From Entomortierella parvispora (Eukaryota; Mortierellomycota; Mortierellomycetes; Mortierellales; Mortierellaceae), in contig OY752148.1 of the NCBI GenBank assembly GCA_963573315.1, forward strand, positions 434,001 to 498,000: DNA of 64,000 nucleotides, in the 5' to 3' direction. Below the pieces are notes generated by a model that did not search any database, was not told the origin of the DNA, and saw only the letters and a list, made by a program, of their open reading frames with translations. The position numbers were made by a program, and so were the translations under genes. Shown here piece after piece: positions 10,586 through 20,294 of the stretch (its first letter is position 1; every line of letters starts with the position of its first letter).

Positions 10586-11014
10586 ATGGGCTTTTTGAAG
10601 GACTTGAAACAAAAGGCGGCGGTTCTTGCAAAGGAAGTTGCCAATGAGATTGAATCTGTACAATCTCAAGTGACCTCCAATCCTTTGAGCGCGTTTGCGC
10701 TTGGAGACAATACTGGGAACGGTTCTCGAAGCAAGGCGCTTGGAAGCGTGTCAGTGAGAACAAGTGACAACGCCGGCGTTGTGCATTTCTCATTGATGAA
10801 CTACTCTGCTGAAGAACAGCTTGCAACTCTCAATTACACTTATAACAATTTCCCAAAGCAAGACAAGTGCGTGCTAAAGCCAGGAAGCTCCTGGATGATT
10901 CCAGTTTTAAAGCCAGACTTGACAAAACCAATCTCTGTAGGATTGGGAACAGCTTCAGTCAATGTTATTGTCGGCGATCCTCATAAGTTTCAATTTGAGA
11001 TCAGAGAAAATTAA
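10586..11014 (+). CDS. Small protein of unknown function, copy A (142 aa)
   Basis: I do not recognise a family. The start ATG at 10586 comes just after the proposed leader intron. Residues 1-30 are predicted to form a Lys/Ala-rich amphipathic helix (MGFLKDLKQKAAVLAKEVAN). Residues 45-142 look like a beta-sandwich: alternating strands, NYTYNNFP, a KPGSSWMIPVLKPDL turn and a FQFEIREN end. There is no signal peptide and no transmembrane segment. The unit B copy encodes exactly the same protein with one synonymous change seen near its 3' end. It sits 1.8 kb before the NACHT receptor on the same strand in both units. A membrane-binding effector partnered with the receptor is possible, by analogy with NLR-effector gene pairs of other fungi, but this is inference. 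Confidence 0.75.
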   Translation: MGFLKDLKQKAAVLAKEVANEIESVQSQVTSNPLSAFALGDNTGNGSRSKALGSVSVRTSDNAGVVHFSLMNYSAEEQLATLNYTYNNFPKQDKCVLKPGSSWMIPVLKPDLTKPISVGLGTASVNVIVGDPHKFQFEIREN

Positions 11015-12682
11015 ACAATCATCTTTTTGCCGTACATACTGCCTGATCAGGATATCCAGCACTTTGTCCCCTACATTGGACTTTTCAGGAAATAGTGTCG
11101 AGATCTAGTCTCGGTTCATTCATTTTTCCATGTTTGACAACAAGGTGCCTCCTGAGCTCCTCCATGCATCGCCAGTATTTCAACTCTAACTGATACTTTT
11201 CCCATGTTGCGTCGCAGAGATGGTCAGGCATAGTCGCGTGCCTTTGTTGTGTCCAATGGCCCATCCTGACAAACCGCTACACGTTTCTTCCTTTTCATAG
11301 TGTTCAGGTATGTACGGCGTGGACTCCCTATGAAGATCCAACAAGCAAGGTTGAGATTCATTGTTCAGACTTGATATCGGGAAATATAGTAAACTTACCA
11401 AGCCGCTTGTATTAGTATGAGGATGTCGCTTTGCTTTGCTTCCGGGCCAACATACGCGTGGATTTTTTTGACAGAATGGCAGACACAGAAACAAGTGATC
11501 AGAAAACAGGTCTCTACTACAGGCTGTGGACGAGATCTAGGGAGTCATCTTCTCGTTCATTTGGAATGGACTGCAGGAATGTGATAAGGAGGGGGCCTGT
11601 CATTCTCAGGACGATCAAAGCATAGCCTGCAGCTTTTTTTTTTTGATCATTATTTTGCGAGTATGAGAGAAGTAGATCGCGAGATGTGTTGGAGGGATAA
11701 AGCGACTCTGGAGTTTCGCTACCATGGTGTTGTAGTTCTCGTCGTTATGACTGTGGAAGTGGACGTGACATGCGTACAGCATTCAGTTGAAAGCTTTCAA
11801 TGCTGGAGATTGATGCCACATGCAACTCGGTCGAGAGGGTTGCCAAGGGAGAAGCACAATCAAACGGCGAAGGTAGGGTGTTCATTGAAGGGCATTGCGA
11901 GAGAGGAGATTCATTTGCACTTCAAGGAGCGCGGATCATGTGCAGCTGATGGGAGGATGGGGGATGTGGGGATGTTCTTGGATGGCAGGCTGTGAGCTGT
12001 GACAGTTGTCGGATGGAATGCAGAGGGGGTGCAGAGAGAATGCAGAGGGGAAGGAAGGAATAGGGAGGAAAGAGAAGGCAAGAGCACAAGGAAGAATTGT
12101 TCTGAGCACAAGGAGCAGGCCGAGTTGGTGGCGCACGATGCACGGCCTGCAACCGGAGCATGCAAGCGCTTTGATCCAGGGGCAAAGCAGCATGCGCTGG
12201 ATTGATGCTCTGGGTGCTGTGGACTGTTGTGCTGTGTGTATGCCTGCGCTGCCTTTCTTTTCTTTTCTTTCCATTCTTTTCATTCATCATGCAGTTCATG
12301 CATTCTTTTTCTGATGGTTGCCCCCATCCCCTTCTTTGTCCATGTGAGCCAAAGACATCACCTGATCGCACCACGGAAAAACATGGCAAAGTAAAGGCAA
12401 AGCAGCGTCGCACAACATTATTGTTCTTGTGCTCGCCCATCTCGTCGGCTTTGCTCCCAGCACGCTGAACTTTGAGTGCTTTGCTCACATCCACAGGAGG
12501 GGCTCTCGGATGGGGCGACACTGCCTCACTTTTACGGCATGCCTCCTGTCCTTTTCTTCCATCTCCTCTCCACTCTTTCTCTTTGAATCCCCTTTCTTTC
12601 CTTCACACGCAAACAAAGACTTGGTGCATTGTACCAGTCCTTCGTCCTCGCTTCCTCGCTTCCCCGCTGTCCTTCAGCTGCC
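11015..12682. other. Spacer between small gene and receptor, unit A
   Basis: It is homologous to 27100-28754 with indels. The best open frame (11663-11995, +) is kept in unit B but with many amino-acid changes, so there is no sign of protein constraint. CT-rich stretches occur at 12240-12310. No RNA gene was seen. Confidence 0.5.
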
Positions 12683-12690
12683 TATATATC
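12683..12690 (+). promoter_or_regulatory. TATA-like box, receptor gene A
   Basis: TATATATC lies 132 bases before the ATG at 12815 and is kept at 28755-28762 in unit B. Confidence 0.5.
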
Positions 12691-12814
12691 GATAACCAGA
12701 GTATCAAGCCACCCGTACGGTACCGTGACCATGACCACTTCTTGCTCAATAGCTTCATAACTGTGAACACGCCCCTCATCTTCAGTTCGTGTATGCTCTT
12801 GTGATAGACCTGAC

Positions 12815-15800
12815 ATGCCACCTTCTGCACAGGATGCTTTGAGGAAGGCTAGAACCAACGTCAAGGCTGCCGGAAATGCTCAAGCTCCCAAAAGAACAGT
12901 CATCAAGCACTATCAAGCCGCAAAGAGGGCTCTTGATCAAATCGATGATATGCATGAAAGCACTGCATCTTTGAACGAAAAGATTGCTGCATTTAAAGAC
13001 TTTGCCATCATATTCGACCGTTTGGACGAACAGGGGAGGGCCACCAAGTGCAGACGGAGGGCAGACACCCTGAGGTAGGCTGCTTCCTTGTTCCGTGCCA
13101 ACATCGAGTAGCAGCATGTCTTTGCGAGATTCTCGGTTTAACTGTACTGACACTATACAACAATACGCCAGTCAAAAGTTTGAGAGTAGATTAGGTGTCT
13201 GTCCGCCTGCCATCACACCGTCCATAATCGGCCAAGACTCTTCTCCGGCAATCGCTCAAGCGGGAGTCGCCCGTCTGAACTCTCCGGCGCAGCCAAGCAA
13301 CACCGTATTCACTCTGGCAGCAATCACCCCCTCCGTCGCGACTCAAGTCAACGCCGCTTCCGCAGCAGCCATCTCTACCTCGGCGGCTAGTGTTACTTCA
13401 GTGCCGTTCTTTAGCAAAGATGCGAATCCCGTGTCTTATGTCTGCCCTGTGCCTAGTCCAGGCAGGCCTTTACAGAGCACCCGCCAACTCGCCTACTGCC
13501 TAGCACTACTCCAGGATTCAATTCAAGAGGACGATGTCTCTCCAGAATTTCTCGACTGGCGACGCAGCGCCTTGAGCAGACCGAGTGAGAAGAAGCTCTT
13601 GGATACCTTGTCAATTCAAATTCTCGAGTTGTTTGTCAACGATACCATGAAGGATTCTTCCAGTGTTGCAGAGGTTATGCACTTGGCCCCAGTGCTCGAG
13701 GGCGAGTATTCACGGTCACTTCTCACTGCCTTCATCGACGCTGTCAACAAGTCCGAGATTCTGCATTTGAATTCAATGGAGGGCCTGGCCTATGTTATTC
13801 GAGGGACAGACCCAGGATCCATCAACTCGAATGACCTTGTGGCCATTCTTCGATCTCTTCTCGAGAAACTAGAATCCGCTCACTCGGCCAGCCATCACAA
13901 TCACTACTTGCTGCTTGCAGTTTCGAGGGCCCTAGACGCGATGGCGGATGCCCATTATGGAGATGTTGACCGTGTTAAACTCTATGGGCCGTTGGCGGAT
14001 CTTCTTCGGGAGTCAGAGTCAAACAAGGATCCCTACTTGGCGTTCCAAGCTGCATATGCCATGCAAGCGCTGTTGAATGTGTCTAATGATGAGAACATTT
14101 GGCATGCAGGATTCCGACGAGTGTGGCTCGTACTGAAAGGCGGTGCAGGACTCGCCAAAACGCCTAACCCGGCAGATATAGGGGACGCGCTCGACTATCT
14201 TGAGGAACTTTATAAGGCTGGAAAAGAGGGTATCAAGTTGATCAAGGACGTCAAAGAAGCCATTCATTATGGAGAGCGTCCGACATTCACTAAGGAGGAG
14301 GGTCTCAAGTTCAAGAGAGCCTGGTACCGAGCCGTTCGCGCAGCAGAATCGTATATCCAAGCAGGAAATCTAGTGCAGTTCAAGGATCTGGTCATTACCG
14401 CGCCTTGCCGACACCAACTTATGTTTCAGTGGGGAATTTGCCAATTGCTTGGGCAGTTCGCAATTGATGCCCAATGGAATTCAGAAACGCGACAAGGCGC
14501 AGTTGCTTTCCTTAGAGCGCTATATATGGCCGACCAAATTTGGCAACGGCAGAAGGAGGTTGATCAAGTCATATTTGATGCACTCACAAACGTGACAGTC
14601 AAGGATATGAACAACGAAGGTGAGCTGATTTCCATTATCACTTCTTTATTGAATTACAGGCAAGAATCCATCAAGTATGCTCGATCCTAATGCCTCCGTC
14701 GTTTTTCTCAATTTTTAGCCGCAAAGTCCACACTTGAAGAGATGAAAAAACAGAACCCCGCGCTAAAACCCAAGGCCAACCTACAGTCACCACTTTGGAA
14801 CAGCGTCCGATTTGCTGATTCAGCTGAGCGTACTACTCCAAAAGGCACGTTGCTGAGAGCCGTTCAGGATAAGAATGTTCGACATGCCAAACTGGATAGT
14901 CTACTAAATTTTCCTAAGGAGCCCGGTCTTCACGGCGTTCAGTCTGCGCTCAGGGTCTATCATCAACCGGACCTCTTCATTCACCGGGTTTCAGGGCAGG
15001 AATTGGAACTGGAAACGTGTTATGTCAATCTAGCAATCGTCGAGGCGCAAGCACAACGAGAAGCGGAAAGGCAAAATTTGAAAGACCAGGCTGCAGTCTT
15101 CCACCGAATCCCGAGTTCTGAAAAACTGAGGGGCACAGATACCCAGTCGTTGATCCCATTGGAACGACTTTTCGATAAACGCAATCTACGGGACGGGACG
15201 GAGATTATCCCCAAAAATATTTTGGTGCAGGGACGAGCAGGCATTGGAAAAACAACATTGTGCAAGAAGCTTGTTCATGCACATCAGGGTGGATTGTGGA
15301 GGGACCTTTTCGACGCTGTACTATGGCTCCCGCTGCGTCAGCTTAGGAGGTGCAAGAGTCGTACCCTGGAAGGTCTGTTCTGCGAGAAGGTTTTCGTCAC
15401 CCAATATCTAGATCAGGAGCAAGAGGCACTTCCAAAGCCCTTGTAATTTGCGCTCAAAAAGGCAAGGTGCTCTTCATCTTGGACGGCCTGGATGAGATTG
15501 TAAGCAATACGGAGGGCGAAGAAAACAAGACTTTCAGATCATTCCTGAAAGTCCTGCTTTCCCAGCAACACGTCCTCATTACCTCAAGGCCCTCCGGCGT
15601 GGATAGCACCTTGTTACCTACGATTGATCTGGAACTGGAAACTGTGGGATTCAGTCAGCAGAATGTCCAAGACTTTGTACTCAGAGTGCTTGAGCCCGAA
15701 GCAGCGAGGACAGTCCAAGAATTTATTCGTGTAACGCCATTGATCCAAGGCGTCGTCAATATCCCAGTGCAGCTCGACGTGATTTGCTTCAGCTGGGATT

Positions 15801-18724
15801 CCCTTCCGAGAGATGGTACAGCGATAACGATGACAGGACTATATCGCCTGATGGTGCGCAAACTGTGGTGCAAAGATGCAATTCGGCTCAAGAAGACAGC
15901 AGGTGGACATGAGTTGACACTGGCGGATATCAATCAATTAGAGCCTGAGGAGATCGATAAGCTGATGGCTACCGAACTGCAACATCTTGGGTACCTCGCG
16001 TTCAAGGGACTGGGCAACAATCACCAAATCGAATTTGATGGAAACGACCTGCTTTCAGCATTTCGAGATCTCAAAAGCCATGCAGCTGACGGTCGAGGGC
16101 TTCTACCTCCTCAACTAGCTAAAGTCATGAAGCAGACATCATTTTTGCATTCGGCGGATACCGGTATCGACTCCAGGAAAACTATCTCGCAACAGGTTTG
16201 GCATTTTCTACATCTCACATTTCAGGAATATTTTGCGGCCACTTGGATAGTCCGCCATCTTCACCTTAAACAACCAAGCCCCTCACCCGGAATGATGACC
16301 ATGGAGGAGATGACGGCGTTTATTCACGAACATAAATACAATCCTCAATACGAGATTGTATGGTCGATGGTGGCGGGGTTGTTGGAGGACGAGCCATTGC
16401 GCGTCTTTTTCGACCTTTTTCAAGGAGCACCGCGCGATTTTATTGGAGGCCGCCATCAGCTGATACTGGCTTCGTGTTTGAATGAGGCTCGGACTCGACT
16501 AGACCCAGCTTTCGTAGAACAATTGGACACAGAGCTCGTGGAGTGGATGCTCTTTGAAGTGTTAATCAGTCAACAAAGAACAACCTCTAGCAGAAGTATT
16601 CTTGGGAGTCAAGCCCAGTTCCATGAATTACTTCTGCGCGAGATATTTGACTCAGTTGGCTCAAACCCGTGGAAAACCGCCATCATCGACATCCTGGCGG
16701 CTCGCTCTATATTATCCGAATCGGCCATTCAGTGTCTCATTACCGCACTCGAAGGAGGAGATGAAAATGTCAGAGTTTCAGCATTATCGGCTTTAGGAAA
16801 GCAGCATACGTTACCAGAGGCAGCTATACAGTACTTCATTGCTGCACTCACGGATGCCAGCAAGGAGATCGCGTCTTCAGCAGCAATAGCATTACGAAAG
16901 GAGTCTACATTGCCGGAATCAGCCATCCAGTCCCTCATTGCAGCACTTGAGGAAGAAGATAGCAATGTCAGGTCTTCAGCAGCATCGATATTAGGCAGGC
17001 AGTCTACGTTGTCAGAATCCGCCACCCAATCTCTCTTTTCTGCACTTAAGGATGAAGATGATAATGTCAGGTCTTCTGCCGCATTGGGATTAGGATACCA
17101 GTCTACGTTGTCAGAATCTACCAGCCAGCTGCTCATTGCTGCACTCAAGGAAGAAGATAAATTTGTTAGGAGCGCAGCAGCGACAGGATTTGGGAAGCAG
17201 TCTGTGTTGTCGGAATACGCCATCCAGTCTGTGTTGTCGGAATACGCCATCCAGTCTGTGTTGTGGGAATCCGCCATCCAGTCCCTTGTTCATGCACTAA
17301 AGGATGAAGAGGAAGACGTCAGGAAATCAGCAGCCTCTGCTTTGGGCGAGCAATCTTGGCTTCCGGAATCAGCCATCCAGCCCCTCGTTGCTGCACTTAA
17401 AGATGAGAATAAGGATTTTAGGAAGTCAGCGGCAGTGGTATTAATCAAGCAGTCCAAGCTGCCAGAATTCGCCATTCAGTTCCTTGTTGCTGCACTCAAG
17501 GATGAGAATAAGGATTTTAGGAAGTCAGCGGCAGTGGTATTAAGCAAGCAGTCCAAGCTGCCAGAATTCGCCATTCAGTTCCTTGTTGCTGCACTCAAGG
17601 ATGGAGATAAAGATGACAAGACTTCTGCAGTATCGGTATTAGTCGACCAGCCTATGTTGCCAGAGTCAGCCATCCAGTCCCTCATTGCCGCGCTGAAAGA
17701 TGAGGATAGCTTTGTGAGATCATCAGCAGCATTGGCACTTGGAAACCAGCCTTCAATTCCGGAATCAGCCATTCAGTCCCTCGCTGTTGCACTAAAGGAT
17801 GGAGATGTAGATTTCAGGTCTTCAGCCACGACGGCACTAAGCAGGCAGTCTGTCTTCTCGGATTCAGTCATCCAATCTCTTGTTGCTACACTCAGTGACA
17901 AAGATGAAAATGTCAGGCATTCAGCATCGATGGCATTTTGCAATCAGTTGACGTTGTCGGAATCGGTCATTCGGTCCCTTGTCGCTTCACTCAAAGATGA
18001 GCATTTCTCGATCAAGGTTTCAGCATCGTGGGTATTAGGCAACCAGCCTACGTTGCCAGAACCTGCCATCCTGTCCCTCATTGCTGCACTCAATGATGTG
18101 AATGAAAATGTCAGATCTTCTGCAGCAATAGCATTAGGCCAGCAGTCTACGTTGCCAGCATCCGCCATCAGAGCCCTCTTGGAAACACTAGCTGATGAAC
18201 ATGAGGACGTCAAGACTTCGGCTGCCGTGGCGTTGAGCCGGCAGTCTACATTTCAGGAATCAGACATCCGATCCCTCGTTGGTTTATTCGAGGTCAGGAA
18301 TCCATTTATCGTGTCTGCAGCAAAAACTATATTAGACAAGCAGTCTGCATTGTCGGAATCAGTCATCCGGTCCCTCATTGCTCTACTCAAGAATGAACAA
18401 CAATATGTCAGAGATACAGCTGCAGATACCCTTCAGAAACAACTGTGTTCGCTCTGCACTGTACTTCCGAACCTGACGGAAGATGAGATAGCTTTTCTTT
18501 ATGAAAACTATCTATTTCATCTTAGCTGTAGTCAAGTACTATCGCTACAGGTACAAAACGGCAAGATGCGGATATACACAGAACGAGGCGCAATGTGTGT
18601 GGAATCCATTGACAGTGACTGGGAGGCAAGATTACTATCAGCCCTCAGATCTGTTCAACACAAGTTTAGGATGAAATCCTATTATCCCACAAAAACACTC
18701 CCGTATCACGGTCCCCTCCAATAA
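12815..18724 (+). pseudogene. NACHT-HEAT STAND receptor (NLR-like), copy A, one-base frameshift
   Basis: Exons read as 12815-13074, 13172-14619 and 14719-18724; the introns (97 and 99 nt) have GT...AG ends and preserve frame. The first ~570 residues are helical with a Ser/Ala-rich linker and resemble the Arm-like N-terminal domain I know from Mortierella-type STAND proteins. NACHT follows: Walker A GRAGIGKTTL (near residue 741), Walker B VLFILDGLDEI, sensor HVLITSRP and the winged-helix mark FLHLTFQEYFAATW. About 17 HEAT repeats and a ~95-residue C-terminal domain follow. STAND proteins are ATP-driven switches that oligomerise when the repeats sense a ligand. Near 15430, between Walker A and B, one base is missing compared with copy B (CACTTCC versus CACTTGCC), splitting the frame; without that loss the model would be 1904 codons. 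It is a pseudogene, or the base is an assembly error. Confidence 0.85.
16711..18450 (+). repeat. HEAT repeat array of receptor A (33-residue units)
   Basis: About 17 units of 99 nt share the pattern L-P-E-S-A-I-Q-S-L, A-L-K-D-E-D, V-R-S-S-A-A, L-G-x-Q-S. Two extra 27-nt pieces (17207-17233 and 17234-17260) duplicate only the first helix of one unit. Two adjacent units around 17380-17580 are nearly identical, a sign of recent within-array exchange. Such arrays form a superhelix that binds ligands. Confidence 0.9.
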
Positions 18725-19276
18725 ATGGTGTGAATGGATTCTTTGTATCGAGTTGTCTAGTGTTGCGTTAAGCTTCCTCAGCGGGGCTGAATCGAGGATT
18801 AAGGTAGGAAAGACAAGTAGAGATACAAGGGAACAGGAGAGTCCTATAAACTTCTGAGTGAAAAGCAAATGTTGTTGGAGGTTCTATCTTTTCTTATGGT
18901 CGCTGCTGAGACCAAATTTTTTTTAGTACGCCATTGTTAAACGGGTTTATCATCGCCCAACAGTGGCCGTGGAAAGGTATGGTTCTTCCACTGGCGAGGG
19001 CAATGGGGACTGCAGAAATGAGTGTAGGGATCATAGTAAGGGCGGTGCTGTAGAACTGATGTTGGCTGTTTTGGATAAGATGCGAGGTAGAGATCAATTA
19101 ATATTTCATGGTTAATGGCTGTTTGCCCTGTCGTGGAGGTTTGCCCAAGTTGTCCAGTGCGACCTTCGAAATCGCGTCACATCTTGTGCCACACGGGCAA
19201 GAACCAATTTGTGGGAAAGACGATTTTCATGCCCTTTACTAAGCCACCGGCATCATACGTTGCATCCAGACCCAAG
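18725..19276. other. 3' flank of receptor A
   Basis: Homologous to 34704-35297. No gene seen. The T-run and AT-rich segments hold no recognised element. Confidence 0.5.
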
Positions 19277-19919
19277 TTATCCGTCGCGTCGTGTGGGTGG
19301 GTGAACCCAACGAGTTAGACTAAGGCGTCAGTCATGGTTTACATATGTTAAAGCTTCCAGTGAGCAGTGCTGAGGGAACGTCTGTGTTCGAACCCTGCTT
19401 GGTGCAATCCCTCACTTTGCGATAGCCTCTCGAACTAGAGGCGATGGTGTTGCACCACCATTTACACAATAATTTGTTGTTGTGATGTTTATTGAGCAAC
19501 AAGAGCAATTTTCTTGGGCCAATTACAGGACACCACCAGCGGGCACGAGTTAAGTGCTAAGAGTGCAACAGGACAAAAAATCAAGCTATCCAACAAGAAT
19601 ACATGTGCTATGTACAGGCAGTTGGAGAAATCAAGCAAGGACATTTTCAGTACTGGACCACCTCCCAGCCACTGTGAAGTCGAAGAAGAAGGAAAAAAAG
19701 TGGTTGGCAGGCGGTCTAGTACCATCGTCGCGAGGCGACTTAAGACCTCGGGTTCTCCTCCGACAAGGATGAGAGCGACGCAACGGTCGCGTACGGCTCT
19801 GGATGCAGAAGCATGCGATTGAAACAGTGGTGGCCACAAAAAATACACTTCAGTGGCAAGCCACATTTCTATAGGCCCTTTGTCAATAAAAAAAAAAAAA
19901 ATTATCCGTCGCGTCGTGT
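19277..19919 (+). mobile_element. tRNA-derived SINE with 18-bp target-site duplications
   Basis: TTATCCGTCGCGTCGTGT occurs at 19277-19294 and 19902-19919 and flanks a 607-base insert (19295-19901) that ends in an A-run. The insert starts with a tRNA-like head: ACGAGTTAGACTAAGGCG near 19309-19327 resembles a pol III A box of Leu/Ser type tRNA, and TGTTCGAACCC near 19385-19395 matches the B box. Unit B has the empty site at about 35298-35315 with one copy of the target. The body holds no ORF with motifs. The insertion therefore came after, or was lost after, the duplication. Confidence 0.88.
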
Positions 19920-20294
19920 CATCGCTTTGGATTCTCGCTTTTCGCGGGGTTTTGCTTGCTACATTCAAGAAGCAACGTCTCGCTTGCACGATTGGCAATC
20001 GTCTTTTCTTTCGTCTTTTCGTCTTTGAGCATTGAATAGTGTCCCGGAATTTAGCCCCTCGCTCTGAATGTTGCCCCTGAACTCTACCTTTCGGAAATTG
20101 GGTCGACAAATAAGAGCTGTCGGACCGGACGACAAATAGACACTTTCCAGTATCGAGTCAACATTTTGTGAGCATGAATAGGGCAGGAATGATCCCCTAT
20201 CTCCCGTGTAACGAATCAAGTTGTAAAGGCGACCTTCATTTACTAAGCCACCGGGGCCACGTCGCGTCCAAAATAAGAGTCAGCCCCACGCGTC

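Noticed and set aside
11663..11995. 110-codon frame conserved in both units
   Set aside because: Replacement changes are as dense as elsewhere in the spacer and no start context or motif supports it.
14675..14718. 44-nt intron starting GTATGC in the receptor gene
   Set aside because: It would put exon 3 out of frame (stop within a few codons); the 99-nt intron 14620-14718 keeps frame in both copies.
15425..15450. Programmed frameshifting in receptor A
   Set aside because: No slippery heptamer at the site, and copy B is in one frame there; a deletion is simpler.
16729..17277. Minus-strand Ser/Asp-rich repeat frames
   Set aside because: Antisense shadows of the 99-nt HEAT repeats.
16711..18450. 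CRISPR-like regular repeat
   Set aside because: The 99-nt period is a protein repeat with continuous coding and no spacers; the genome is fungal.
19295..19400. Functional tRNA gene
   Set aside because: A/B boxes are present, but the stem pairing and anticodon arm are not convincing; it is part of a SINE with target duplications.
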